Positions 35,130 through 44,565 of a stretch of DNA of 64,000 bases are shown piece by piece. How positions within the stretch are numbered: the first letter of the stretch is position 1; each line of letters opens with the position of its first letter. Location: assembly GCF_003628305.1 (NCBI RefSeq), contig NZ_RBZM01000010.1, positions 1 to 64,000 of the forward strand, read 5' to 3'. The DNA is from Cohnella endophytica (lineage in GTDB: Bacteria; Bacillota; Bacilli; Paenibacillales; Paenibacillaceae). The notes beneath the pieces are model-generated. The model was given only the letters and a program-made list of their open reading frames with translations, was not told where the DNA came from and did no database searches. Position numbers and translations under genes: made by a program.

Positions 35130-38100
35130 GTGGCGTCTTCAAGGAATCCTTTAAAATGGTTGGCCGGTTCGCTAGTTTTGTTGTTGTTGCTGAATGTCTG
35201 TTCTCCGGTAAGCACGGCGGCGGAAGCGCAGCAGCCTAAGGCAACCAATACCGATTCCGCCTCGGCTGATAAGTCCGCGACGAATAACGCGCGAGGCTAT
35301 TCCGATGTTCCCGAAACAGCTTGGTACGCAGAGGCGGTTAACGCTTGGATCACGCTTGGCATTCTGAATCCGAAGCCGGGAGAGAAATTCGATCCCCAGC
35401 ATGTGACGACGCGCGGCGATTTTGCGATTATGCTTGCGTTCTCGCTCGGGTTGTCCTCTTCCAACGAAAGCTCGTCGTTTAAGGACGTACCTGTCGGCGC
35501 ATTATCCGGGTTTGTTGCCGCTCTTCATGATCAGGGGCTGGCGAAAGGTTACCCGGACGGCACGTTCCGTCCGAACTTGCCGATTACGAGGGCGGAAATG
35601 GCTAGCTGGCTAGCCGCGGCCAAGAAGTTAAAGCCGGATTCTCAGAGCGGCAGCCGATTCCGCGATGTACCGCTGAAAAGCTGGTATGCCGGCGCGGTCG
35701 GAGCCTTGACTAAAGAAGGGATTACGTCGGGAAAATCCAAGGATCGATTCGATCCGGATACGAATATTAATATGGGCGAAGCGGTTACCCTGCTTTATCG
35801 CTCCTTTTACAGTCCATCCGTCATTCAAGAGATTCGCGACGATGGTACGATTACGATCAACGGCCAGTCCTATCGCGCGGGTAAGTCGGTACAAGGCATC
35901 TTTCAACCGGCGAATAAGGCGGCATTGCGCAACGCGGCGATACAGTTCACCCATACGGGGGACACGATCGAGTCGGTTGAAGGCTTGATTATCGGCTACA
36001 AAGGCGCGCTGTCCGGACAGAATTCGCCGCTTGTTTTCGATGGCGCAGGCAACGCGGTCGACGGTAACGTCAACGTAAGCGCGAATCAGGTCGCGTTGGC
36101 GCATGTGGAAGTGAAAGGCGATTTATTTTTGACCCCGGCGCTTACGTCGGATTTCTATGCCTATGACGTGCTCGTCCATGGCAAAACGATTTACCTTCAC
36201 GATGAAGGCCGTTCGAATTCTCGGATCGCGAATATATGGCTCCAGCATAGCGATCTAGGTCAATTGTTTTTGGAAAATAGCGCAAATGTGAAAAAGGTTG
36301 ATCTCATTGCGGACAAGACGTCCCAAACGGGCGTCAAATCAAAGAACGAAGTTCGCGTTCTGGCCGCCTCCGCGCCGGGACCTGTAACGCCGGCCATACC
36401 AACTGTAATTCCAACTTTATCTCCTGGCCTATATGTCCAAGTCCTTGACGGTCTCATCAATGTAACAAGCGGCGCTCCGACGAATTTTGCCGCGGGGCAA
36501 TTCGGCTTCACGCCTAACTTCACAACGCCCCCCGTCATACTTCCTAGTAATCCGGGAATAAAATTTACGCCGCCTCCTGTTTTTAATCAGCCCATTTCAT
36601 CTAGCGTACCTGGAAATTCAACAGGGACGATAGCTTTTCAAGCAGGTTCCGCTCTCGATGCCTCTAACTCCGGAACCTCGACCGGACAGTCCAATTCTTC
36701 CGGATCCGGCGGCAATTCGGGTTCCGGGGGAGAACCCATGCATGTAACGGTAGAAAACGCAAACTTCGATTTTACGGCGACGACGAATACCGATTTCAAC
36801 TCTACGATGTCCGCCGAAGCCGCCCAGGTTGCTGCGGCTAATGCCGCCGCTAAGGCTCGCGAAGCCAAGATTACTGCGGATTCTGCAGCCAAGCCTGCTT
36901 CCGAAGCAGTCGCAAAAGCCGCAGCGGAAGCCGCCGCAAAGGCCGCTGCCGAAACCGCCGCAAAAGCTGCAGCGGAAGCAGCCACAAAAGCTGCTGCTGA
37001 AGCCGCCGCAAAAGCCGCAGCGGAAGCCGCCGCAAAAGCTACAGCAGATGCCGCCACAAAAGCAGCAGCAGATGCTGCCACAAAAGCAGCAGCGGAAGCC
37101 GCCGCAAAAGCTACAGCAGATGCCGCCACAAAAGCAGCAGCAGATGCTGCCGCAAAAGCCGCAGCCGAAGCCGCCGCGAAAGCCGCCGCCGAAGCCGCCG
37201 CGAAAGCAGCAGCGGAAGCCGCCGCAAAAGCCGCAGCCGAAGCAGTCGCAAAAGCCGCAGTCGAAGCCGCTGCAAAAGCCGCCGCCGAAGCCGCCGCTAA
37301 GACGGCGACTATTAACACGGTTACCGTTCAGGCTGGAACGAGCCTGAACTATTCCGGCAACGCGATAATCGATAACCTGATCATCGGCAGCGCGCCTAAC
37401 GCCGGCGATACGCCAACCGGCGGCACCTCCTTCTCGGGTTCGGCGACGATCAAGCAGTTAACCGTAAACGGCGATGCCAAGGAAGTTCATCTGAACGTAC
37501 AGGGAACAATCGCAAATCTTGAGGTCACGGGAAATTCTAAACTCGTTTTGGAAGGCAGCGTCTCTATCTCCAATTTGATCGTTCCTCCGGGAGTGGATCC
37601 CGCCAAAATTTTCGCGAATGCAGGCGACTTGTCTAAAATCGCGGCGATTAACGGACAGTCGACAACGCCGGTCGTAACGAACGTGGTGGTTCCGGCTGAT
37701 ACAACACCGCCGGCAATCAATTCGGTGACGGGCGTTGGGCGAGGATTTGGTATTTTATACGGAGATACAATTACGATTGTATTTACGAAGAATTTAGACG
37801 GGACTTCGCAAACGGCAATAAAAAACCAGATAGAAACCGACGATGTCTGGGGATATTCGGCGCATCGCGCTATTGTAACCTGGACGGATAGTAAGACGGC
37901 CGTCATTACAGTCGGCGCCGAGCCTAGACTAGCATTAGACGGAACATATGATCTTGCAGCCGCCAATGTATATGATGCTAACCATAATGTACCGTCAGCA
38001 AATCTTACGATAACGTTGCCATCGGATATAACGCCGCCTGCCGTTATTTTGTTATCTACAGTGAATTCTGTTTTGTTAGCTGGAGGTTCAGTCAGGATTT

Positions 38101-38360
38101 TATTCTCGGAGAACCTATCCGAAGATTCGCAAGCCGCAATAGGGAACCAAATTGCAGCTTCGGATGTCTGGGGAGCATCGGGAACTCCAGCCGTGGTAGA
38201 ATGGCAAGATGGAAAATCGGCCATCATAACCTTAGGAGTAGGGTTTACGCTGACAATCGGTAGCACATACGAGATTACTGCTGCGAATGTATATGATAAT
38301 AGCCATAATGTTCCCCGTGCAAATCTTACGGCAACATTGATATTAGTCGGACTTCCTTGA
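35130..38360 (+). CDS. S-layer homology domain surface protein with a long Ala-rich helix
   Basis: A 1076-residue exported protein. A signal peptide (about 1-31) is followed by three SLH domains (about 56-110, 115-170, 176-225; motifs GYSDVPETAWYAEAVNAW, KGYPDGTFRPNLPITRAEMASW) that bind pyruvylated secondary wall polymer. A beta-rich region follows, then a Gly/Ser linker (about 515-535). Residues about 560-727 are a low-complexity helix of AAAKAAAEA-type repeats. The C-terminus has two related Ig-like domains of about 100 residues (DTTPPAINSV, DITPPAVILL). The GTG start follows AGAAGGG. The Ala/Lys/Glu helix probably acts as a rigid spacer. A remnant of another protein C-terminus lies directly after the stop in a different frame. 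Confidence 0.9.
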   Translation: MASSRNPLKWLAGSLVLLLLLNVCSPVSTAAEAQQPKATNTDSASADKSATNNARGYSDVPETAWYAEAVNAWITLGILNPKPGEKFDPQHVTTRGDFAIMLAFSLGLSSSNESSSFKDVPVGALSGFVAALHDQGLAKGYPDGTFRPNLPITRAEMASWLAAAKKLKPDSQSGSRFRDVPLKSWYAGAVGALTKEGITSGKSKDRFDPDTNINMGEAVTLLYRSFYSPSVIQEIRDDGTITINGQSYRAGKSVQGIFQPANKAALRNAAIQFTHTGDTIESVEGLIIGYKGALSGQNSPLVFDGAGNAVDGNVNVSANQVALAHVEVKGDLFLTPALTSDFYAYDVLVHGKTIYLHDEGRSNSRIANIWLQHSDLGQLFLENSANVKKVDLIADKTSQTGVKSKNEVRVLAASAPGPVTPAIPTVIPTLSPGLYVQVLDGLINVTSGAPTNFAAGQFGFTPNFTTPPVILPSNPGIKFTPPPVFNQPISSSVPGNSTGTIAFQAGSALDASNSGTSTGQSNSSGSGGNSGSGGEPMHVTVENANFDFTATTNTDFNSTMSAEAAQVAAANAAAKAREAKITADSAAKPASEAVAKAAAEAAAKAAAETAAKAAAEAATKAAAEAAAKAAAEAAAKATADAATKAAADAATKAAAEAAAKATADAATKAAADAAAKAAAEAAAKAAAEAAAKAAAEAAAKAAAEAVAKAAVEAAAKAAAEAAAKTATINTVTVQAGTSLNYSGNAIIDNLIIGSAPNAGDTPTGGTSFSGSATIKQLTVNGDAKEVHLNVQGTIANLEVTGNSKLVLEGSVSISNLIVPPGVDPAKIFANAGDLSKIAAINGQSTTPVVTNVVVPADTTPPAINSVTGVGRGFGILYGDTITIVFTKNLDGTSQTAIKNQIETDDVWGYSAHRAIVTWTDSKTAVITVGAEPRLALDGTYDLAAANVYDANHNVPSANLTITLPSDITPPAVILLSTVNSVLLAGGSVRILFSENLSEDSQAAIGNQIAASDVWGASGTPAVVEWQDGKSAIITLGVGFTLTIGSTYEITAANVYDNSHNVPRANLTATLILVGLP

Positions 38361-38362
38361 AC

Positions 38363-38536
38363 GACTCCGTCAGCTGGAGCGATTGGATCTCTAACCCGCA
38401 AAACCCCGTAGAGACAGGCGAGAAGAAGTAACCGAAAGACGTATAACAGTATTTAATCGATGAATACATCGCCATGGGATCTGTGCACCCTGGCGATGTA
38501 TTTTTTATGCCCAGAAATCAACACGGAGTAAACAAA
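38363..38536 (+). repeat. Dispersed hairpin-tail element, copy 4, with a protein C-terminus remnant
   Basis: A remnant reading SWSDWISNPQNPVETGEKK stops at 38431. The conserved GTATAACAGTA follows, then the hairpin AATACATCGCCA (38463-38474) / TGGCGATGTATT (38491-38502) with a T-run, ATGCC and the tail AATCAACACGGAGTAAACAA (38517-38536). A second tail, AATCAACAGGAAGTCAACA, lies at 38621-38639 with AAGTCAACATC 30 bp before it, exactly as at copy 1. The hairpin also terminates the SLH gene. Confidence 0.75.
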
Positions 38537-38801
38537 CGGTCACTGGAAGTAACTTCGAAAAGCCAAGCCTGCTTATTAATTTTTGACCAAAAGTCAACAT
38601 CATTTAATCGATGAAAATCGAATCAACAGGAAGTCAACAGTTGCAAACTCGAACTCAAAGTTTTCTTTAAGTTTCATAGATAGGCTAATCTACCGTGATA
38701 AGATATTGGAGATCCTAAGGCAAATTTTACACGAGGTCTGATTTTGCAGCCTCGATAATAATGAAATTAAATATAAAAAATACCAAAAAAGGAGGCGGAA
38801 G
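38537..38801. other. Intergenic region with the second repeat tail and the promoter of the next SLH gene
   Basis: No gene is seen. The second tail (38591-38639) lies here. The last 150 bases are AT-rich and lead to AAAGGAGG before the SLH gene start. Confidence 0.5.
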
Positions 38802-41800
38802 ATGAATAAAAAATGGAGCAAAGCGCTTTCGACAGCAATTATTTTGACAGCGGTAACGAATCCATCACTCGTCTCTGCAGAAACCATCAAAGTCCCCTAC
38901 CGGACCACTTTTGTGGATATGGAGCAAATATCGGAAGAAAAGAAGGCCGCGATCGTAGAAGCGGCTCGCCAAGGGTTGTTAACCGGCGATGCCAAGGGCA
39001 TGTTTCGGCCAGTAGATGAACTGACGCGACAGGAGCTGGCTGTTCTGTTAGCGAGATCTTTGCAATTGGATACGCAAGCCGCGCCTAGCAATACTCGCCT
39101 TGAGGCGGGGACGGGAGTGTGGGCTGTTCCTTACATCGATGCGGTTCGCAAAGCCGGATTGATGCTAGGGGACGGCAAAGGCAATTTCCGCCCGAAAGAC
39201 CCGGTATCCCGGGAAGAGCTCGCGGCGATATTCGTACGCGCTGTTAATGGGGAAGGCTCGCGCGGAGGTAATGCGGTCGTGGTTAATGATATAGGTAACA
39301 CTTCCGCTTGGGCGAAAGACATGGTATCCGCGGCTGTTCGTCTCGGATTGATCGATGCGCAGCAAGACGGGTTGTTCCAACCAAAGGCAATCGTGCAACG
39401 GCAGGATATCGCGGCATTTTTGCTCAATATTTTCCAGTCGAAGGAGCAGCAGGCGACCATAACGAGAGTCGATGGGGACGTCGTCATTATCGACAATAAG
39501 CCTTTCCTGATTACTCCGGCGTTGAAGCGTTTGATCGGAGATAACAATGCGGACGTGCTTGCAGGAGCGGTGTTGATTTTCAAATCGAAAAACCGCTCGC
39601 TTAGCGAATTGGAAGAACTAGAAATCGTGCAGAGTGGCAGCAGTGACAAGCCGGCTGTGCTCGATCTTAGCGGCACATCGTTCGGCGGCGTATTGCGCGT
39701 TTCGGGCAATCACGTGACGATCAAAGGAGACGGGAATACCCGCATCGAGAGGCTCGAACCGAAGGACAATGCTTCAAACCTACAGCTCTCCGGCGTAATT
39801 GTTGGTACGCTGGTATTATCAAATAACGTAGCTCCATCCGACATCATCCGAAATTATTACAAATTAATGGCGCAGATCGGACAAGTGATCGGCGGCAAGA
39901 AGGAAACGCCTGCGCCAACAGCCCCGGTGACGAATGTGCCGACACCTGTGAACCATGCGCCAGTCGTGAACCTAGGTTGGTCAGTTTCTCCAATGACGAT
40001 GGGCACAGACGGAACGTTGGACCTTACGGGGTTGTTCACGGATGAAGACGGCGACACGCTCAGCTATACGATTACGGCGCTCGACTCTTCCATTGCGACG
40101 GTCGCTTCCGGCGGCACCACGAGCACGCCAACGATCCATCCGGTGGCGAGCGGTACGGCTACCTTCACGGTAGACGTGTCGGACGGCCAGGGCGGAACAG
40201 CTTCAACGACGATTAGCGTCACGGTAAATCCGGCGCCAGTTATTAACCATGCGCCAGTAAAGAACAATGCATGGGCAGCACCTTCGTTCACGGTAGGCAC
40301 AGACGGAACGCTGGACCTTACGGGCTTGTTCACGGATGAAGACGGCGACACGCTCAGTTATACGATTACGGCGCTCGACTCTTCCATTGCGACGGTTGCT
40401 TCCGGCGGCACAACGAGCACGCCAACGATCCATCCGGTGGCGAGCGGTACGGCTACCTTCACGGTAGCCGTGTCGGACGGCAAAGCGGGAGGAACGGCGA
40501 CAACGACGATTAGCGTCACGGTAAATCCGGCGCCAGTTATTAATCATGCGCCAGTAAAGAACAATGCATGGACAGCAACTTCGTTCACGGTAGGCACAGA
40601 CGGAACGCTGGACCTTACGGGTTTGTTCACGGATGAAGACGGCGACACGCTCAGTTATACGATTACGGCGCTCGACTCTTCCATTGCGACGGTTGCTTCC
40701 GGCGGCACAACGAGCACGCCAACGATCCATCCGGTGGCGAGCGGTACGGCTACCTTCACGGTAGCCGTGTCGGACGGCAAAGCGGGAGGAACGGCGACAA
40801 CGACGATTAGCGTCACGGTAAATCCGGCGCCAGTTATTAATCATGCGCCAGTAAAGAACAATGCATGGACAGCAACTTCGTTCACGGTAGGCACAGACGG
40901 AACGCTGGACCTTACGGGCTTGTTCACAGATGAAGACGGCGACACGCTCAGCTATACGATAACGGCGCTTAGCTCATCCATCGCGACGGTCGCATCCGGC
41001 GGTACAACGGGCACGCCGACGATCCATCCGGTAGCGAGCGGTACGGCTACCTTCAGAGTAGACGTGTCGGACGGCAAAGTGGGCGGAACGGCAACAACGA
41101 CGATTACTGTCACGGTAAATCCGGCGCCAGTTATTAATCATGCGCCAGTAAAGAACAATGCATGGACAGCAACTTCGTTCACGGTAGGCACAGACGGAAC
41201 GCTGGATCTTACGGGTTTGTTCACGGATGAAGACGGCGACACGCTCAGTTATACGATTACGGCGCTCGACTCTTCCATTGCGACGGTTGCTTCCGGCGGC
41301 ATAACGAGCACGCCGACGATCCATCCGGTGGCGAGCGGTACGGCTAGCTTCACGGTAGCCGTGTCGGACGGCCAGGGCGGAACGGCTTCAACGACGATTC
41401 AAATAGCGATAAATCCGGCACCCCAGGTATCCAATAATCCGCCGGAGGTCGTAGCCGCAATCCAGACGCAATTGTTGAGTCCGGGTTATACGAATGCTCG
41501 CACTTACGATCTATCCCAGCTATTCGAGGATCCGGATGGCGATGCGATGACCTTCACCGCGGTCGTAAGCGATACGTCTGCCGCTCAAGCGACGATAAAC
41601 GGCAACGAGTTCACCCTGTCGCCGGGTACGGCTGGCCACACGGGAGCCGTTACCGTTACGATTACAGCTACCGATAGCAACGGAGGATCCGCAACGTACA
41701 ATCTTTCCGTGCTTTCGGTGCAACTGGTCGACAAAGGCTTCGTCGAGGTTAACACCAAAGTCGGCGTTCCGAGCTTGACTTACGATGTGAAGTCCCAATT

Positions 41801-42479
41801 CCCGGGACAGACAAACTTTAATGTCTATTTCGCTACGCCGGACCAGACGTTAACGGGTCCGACTTCTCTGAGCGGAACGAAATGGACCAGTACCCCGATG
41901 AACGGCGACTACTGGATCGTCGGCGCGGATAACAAAGCCGTGTTGCTGCGCGTCACCGTCAATGCGCAAGTAAGCGGGGAATCGTACTTCTCTCAGTACA
42001 TTGACGGCGGAGGTTACAGTAAAGCAATCCAAATCCGCAATGCGTATTTCGGTACGGGGCAAAAATTCGCGGGATATTCGATCGATGTGTATCACTACGA
42101 CCCGATAACGACTTCAATTACGAGCGTATCGACGAGTATTTTCAACATACCTGTGCAAAATATACAGGATATAAACTATATCAACGTAATCGACAGAGCG
42201 TTTTATGAATTCTTTGATGTCATCAATACGCCCTATTACAACCTCGAACTCAATCTCAATGTTCAGGGCAAAAAATTGATTGCGATCGTCTTGAAGCATA
42301 ACGGCACTGTCATCGACGTCCTCGGCGATTCGACTAGCCATGACGATTTCTTGCCGAACGGCGGAACGATTATCCGAAAAGCTGCCATCTATAGCGGATC
42401 CGCGAAGTTCTCGGAAACCGGGGAATGGAACGTGTATCCGAAAGGCACTTACCAATACTTCAACCAGCAAACGCCATGA
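38802..42479 (+). CDS. S-layer homology domain protein with five cadherin-like repeats
   Basis: A 1225-residue surface protein. A signal peptide (about 1-26) is followed by three SLH domains (about 30-215; GDAKGMFRPVDELTRQELAVL, GDGKGNFRPKDPVSREELAAI). A beta-rich region covers about 220-360. Five tandem cadherin/Ig-like repeats of 98-99 residues cover about 384-877, each with TVGTDGTLDLTGLFTDEDGD, whose DEDGD is a calcium-binding type loop. A sixth, diverged unit (LSQLFEDPDGDAMTFTAVVS) and a C-terminal domain of about 230 residues follow. AAGGAGG precedes the ATG. It is probably a cell-surface adhesin or structural stalk. Repeat units 2, 3 and 5 are close to identical in DNA, which points to recent expansion or gene conversion. 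Confidence 0.9.
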   Translation: MNKKWSKALSTAIILTAVTNPSLVSAETIKVPYRTTFVDMEQISEEKKAAIVEAARQGLLTGDAKGMFRPVDELTRQELAVLLARSLQLDTQAAPSNTRLEAGTGVWAVPYIDAVRKAGLMLGDGKGNFRPKDPVSREELAAIFVRAVNGEGSRGGNAVVVNDIGNTSAWAKDMVSAAVRLGLIDAQQDGLFQPKAIVQRQDIAAFLLNIFQSKEQQATITRVDGDVVIIDNKPFLITPALKRLIGDNNADVLAGAVLIFKSKNRSLSELEELEIVQSGSSDKPAVLDLSGTSFGGVLRVSGNHVTIKGDGNTRIERLEPKDNASNLQLSGVIVGTLVLSNNVAPSDIIRNYYKLMAQIGQVIGGKKETPAPTAPVTNVPTPVNHAPVVNLGWSVSPMTMGTDGTLDLTGLFTDEDGDTLSYTITALDSSIATVASGGTTSTPTIHPVASGTATFTVDVSDGQGGTASTTISVTVNPAPVINHAPVKNNAWAAPSFTVGTDGTLDLTGLFTDEDGDTLSYTITALDSSIATVASGGTTSTPTIHPVASGTATFTVAVSDGKAGGTATTTISVTVNPAPVINHAPVKNNAWTATSFTVGTDGTLDLTGLFTDEDGDTLSYTITALDSSIATVASGGTTSTPTIHPVASGTATFTVAVSDGKAGGTATTTISVTVNPAPVINHAPVKNNAWTATSFTVGTDGTLDLTGLFTDEDGDTLSYTITALSSSIATVASGGTTGTPTIHPVASGTATFRVDVSDGKVGGTATTTITVTVNPAPVINHAPVKNNAWTATSFTVGTDGTLDLTGLFTDEDGDTLSYTITALDSSIATVASGGITSTPTIHPVASGTASFTVAVSDGQGGTASTTIQIAINPAPQVSNNPPEVVAAIQTQLLSPGYTNARTYDLSQLFEDPDGDAMTFTAVVSDTSAAQATINGNEFTLSPGTAGHTGAVTVTITATDSNGGSATYNLSVLSVQLVDKGFVEVNTKVGVPSLTYDVKSQFPGQTNFNVYFATPDQTLTGPTSLSGTKWTSTPMNGDYWIVGADNKAVLLRVTVNAQVSGESYFSQYIDGGGYSKAIQIRNAYFGTGQKFAGYSIDVYHYDPITTSITSVSTSIFNIPVQNIQDINYINVIDRAFYEFFDVINTPYYNLELNLNVQGKKLIAIVLKHNGTVIDVLGDSTSHDDFLPNGGTIIRKAAIYSGSAKFSETGEWNVYPKGTYQYFNQQTP
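39951..41432 (+). repeat. Tandem DNA repeats within the SLH gene
   Basis: Units begin with AACCATGCGCCAGT or AATCATGCGCCAGT at 39951, 40245, 40542, 40839 and 41136, giving periods of 294, 297, 297 and 297 bp. Differences are few and mostly third-position. Copy number may vary between strains and assembly may collapse here. Confidence 0.95.
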
Positions 42480-42888
42480 TCGCTTCATGCGACCTGCGAC
42501 AGCCCTAGCGGCTTCGCAGGTTTTTTAATTTTGGCGTGCCTCTGGGCACGCCAAAACAAAAAGAACCGCACACTGCCTTTCCCTGACACGATTGAGGGGG
42601 TATGAGGGGAGAGGCCTTTTATGCTTCGGATTTGCCGGCGATAGATGAAGCCTTGACACGACACGCGTTGCGGGATTCGACGAGCAGAAAATCGTCGAAC
42701 TTGAAGGGGTACATCAATGATTCTACGCCTAAAAATGATTCCCCAAGCGATGTATTTTTTATAGTCCAGAGTCAACACGAAGTCAACTCGTGATTCGCTT
42801 TCAAACTCTCCCATGCAAAGCATCTGTTGTTTCGTCGAATTGCTAATCTCTCCGCTCAGCCGATCAAGTTAACAAAGCCCTCGAATGA
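42480..42888. other. Intergenic region with a degenerate repeat element, copy 5
   Basis: No gene is supported. A hairpin (GCGACAGCCC / GGCTTCGC region, 42495-42520) with TTTTTTAA terminates the SLH gene. A second stem is GGCGTGCC (42532-42539) / GGCACGCC (42546-42553). A degenerate element copy ends with GCGATGTATTTTTTAT (42747-42762) and the tail GTCAACACGAAGTCAACT (42771-42788); its left stem arm is largely lost. Confidence 0.5.
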
Positions 42889-43422
42889 TTATAAGATTTT
42901 CGTTTTAACCATCTTGCGCCAATTGTCCGTTCCCATCGCCATGATGACAAATTTGCTCATGGATTCATCGTAAGGATAAAAGTCCCGGATGGAGGAGTCT
43001 GGCGGGTTAACGAGTTTACTATATATGTCACCATCTTCAAATGTGGCAACCATGTAAGTGTCTTTCCTCGTGATTTGTCCTGCAGTTTCATAAGAAAAAG
43101 CTAATACTCTGATGATATTTATTTTTTTGCTGCTAGGAAAATCTTCTGGCGTACCTGCCCCCTGAATCCATTTCTCTAACCTTTCAAATTCCGATTTCTC
43201 AGTTAAATAGCTACCAAGTTCGGGCTGTGTCTTCGTGGTACCCGTAATATAATGAGAAATCATTACAGACTCTGGTTTCTCATCGGAAGAAGGCGGAGGA
43301 CTCATTTCGCTAGTCTCTTCTACTTCGCTTTCAATTCGTTCATTTTTAGGGGAACATGCTACAAGAAAGACAACGATCGACAAAATGGTAAAAAATATTC
43401 TCAAGTTCGTAGTATTGCACAT
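42889..43422 (-). CDS. Lipoprotein of unknown function
   Basis: A 177-residue protein with a signal peptide and lipobox VVFLVAC (Cys near 23), a Glu/Pro/Ser-rich linker (about 30-50) and an outer domain of about 125 residues. No family is recognised. The ATG at 43422 abuts GAAAGG, so the exact start is doubtful, but the lipobox fixes the mature end. Confidence 0.75.
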   Translation of the reverse strand: MCNTTNLRIFFTILSIVVFLVACSPKNERIESEVEETSEMSPPPSSDEKPESVMISHYITGTTKTQPELGSYLTEKSEFERLEKWIQGAGTPEDFPSSKKINIIRVLAFSYETAGQITRKDTYMVATFEDGDIYSKLVNPPDSSIRDFYPYDESMSKFVIMAMGTDNWRKMVKTKIL

Positions 43423-43555
43423 CCTTTCTTTTTGATTTTTATGGTATTTTTTGGGACAATTTACTTTGCTAGATTATACGATAAAAAAGGAGATTGTGTA
43501 AGATGATGCCACCGGTTAGGAGGGAAAACCGAGAAAGGTATAACAATACGTATGC

Positions 43556-43604
43556 GTATAGAAGGCCGGTATTCTCCACTAATGGAGACACCGGCCTTCT
43601 ATAC
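43556..43604 (-). terminator. Long perfect hairpin downstream of the repeat-domain gene
   Basis: GTATAGAAGGCCGGT pairs perfectly with ACCGGCCTTCTATAC, and the inside adds TCTCCA/TGGAGA. There is no T-run, unlike ordinary terminators. It lies 41 bases past the stop of the gene at 43646. The lead-in (GGTATAACAATA) resembles that of the dispersed elements. Confidence 0.55.
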
Positions 43605-43645
43605 ATTCGCGTTTATGCAAAGCCAATAAACCCGTGCAGAAATGA

Positions 43646-44407
43646 TTAGAAAAGGCTGATTAACTTCGTACCAAGTATGGATACTGACAATCTTGAGGAT
43701 GTAAATTGAGTGCCATTCCATGTCAGAAGGTTTTCGACATATCCTAATGTATCGGAGTTAGAAGTACCGATAATACGTTGAAAAGCAAGTAAATCATAAC
43801 CCATCCTTTCGTTTGTAACGATGGGATACAATGCACCTAAAGCAAGAACCTCACCCTTGATTGGTTGTTTAAGTTTACCGTTTTCGTAGTAATATTGTGA
43901 TAAATAGTCATAGCCTTTATAACTAATGTCTATTGTAAATAGCACGTCAAGTTGTGGACTCCCCACGCTCACTTTGTAAAAATCTTCATAATTCACATTG
44001 AATTTATACTCCTTATTATATTTTTCTACATCAAACATTTCATATAGAATGTTATTCTTGAAGGAATAGATATAAAAAATACCATATCCGCCGCTTCCTC
44101 CGGTATCAATGCTTACTAAAATGTCCTTTACGTTATCCTTAGAAAAATCCCCAAGGAATAGCGTAGGATGATATCCCGCATTGTTTTGAAGATTTACCGT
44201 TGTGCTTTGGTTAGAATGTCCATCTTGAATAAGAAGCGTAATGTTATCTGCAAAGATTCCATCGGGTTTATTTCCGTATAAATATACGTTATCGATTATT
44301 CCGTCCCCATTTACATCTCCTTGCTTCATATCAAGCAAAGTAATGCTTCTGGAATGAGTATAGGTACCCTGCGTAAACTCTTGAAATTGTCTGTACAAAT
44401 TAAACAT
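43646..44407 (-). CDS. VCBS/FG-GAP-like repeat protein
   Basis: A 253-residue protein. The segment GDVNGDGIIDNVYLYGNK carries a calcium-binding D-x-N-x-D-G loop of the VCBS or FG-GAP type, and GDFSKDNVKDILVSIDTGG is a second, weaker one, suggesting a beta-propeller-like fold. No signal peptide is visible from the ATG at 44407, which abuts GGGG with no spacing. The true start is therefore uncertain. Function unknown. It is AT-rich compared with its neighbours. Confidence 0.7.
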   Translation of the reverse strand: MFNLYRQFQEFTQGTYTHSRSITLLDMKQGDVNGDGIIDNVYLYGNKPDGIFADNITLLIQDGHSNQSTTVNLQNNAGYHPTLFLGDFSKDNVKDILVSIDTGGSGGYGIFYIYSFKNNILYEMFDVEKYNKEYKFNVNYEDFYKVSVGSPQLDVLFTIDISYKGYDYLSQYYYENGKLKQPIKGEVLALGALYPIVTNERMGYDLLAFQRIIGTSNSDTLGYVENLLTWNGTQFTSSRLSVSILGTKLISLF

Positions 44408-44565
44408 CCCCTACTCATAAGTCGAATACCTTGTGTCTACAAATATGTAGGTTATTAACTATACGATTGTGTAGATGCCCATGAAGAAATGAAATTCGGA
44501 ATACATCGTTATGTGGAAGACGAAGGTGTAGTCATTTTGCAACATTCAAATAGGGAGGACAATCC

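Noticed and set aside
36638..37318. Long minus-strand ORF opposite the Ala-rich SLH segment (226 codons)
   Set aside because: It is a low-complexity shadow of the GCC/GCA-rich repeat on the plus strand, with no ribosome-binding site or natural protein pattern.
40203..41324. Minus-strand ORFs with repeated arginine-rich sequence opposite the cadherin-like repeats
   Set aside because: They mirror the 297-bp coding repeats of the SLH gene and are therefore repetitive by necessity.
39951..41432. Regular repeats considered as a CRISPR array
   Set aside because: Units are about 297 bp, adjacent without spacers and in-frame within a protein gene.
42602..42793. Plus-strand ORF of 63 codons in the gap after the second SLH gene
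   Set aside because: It runs through the degenerate hairpin-tail element and has no recognisable domain or convincing start.
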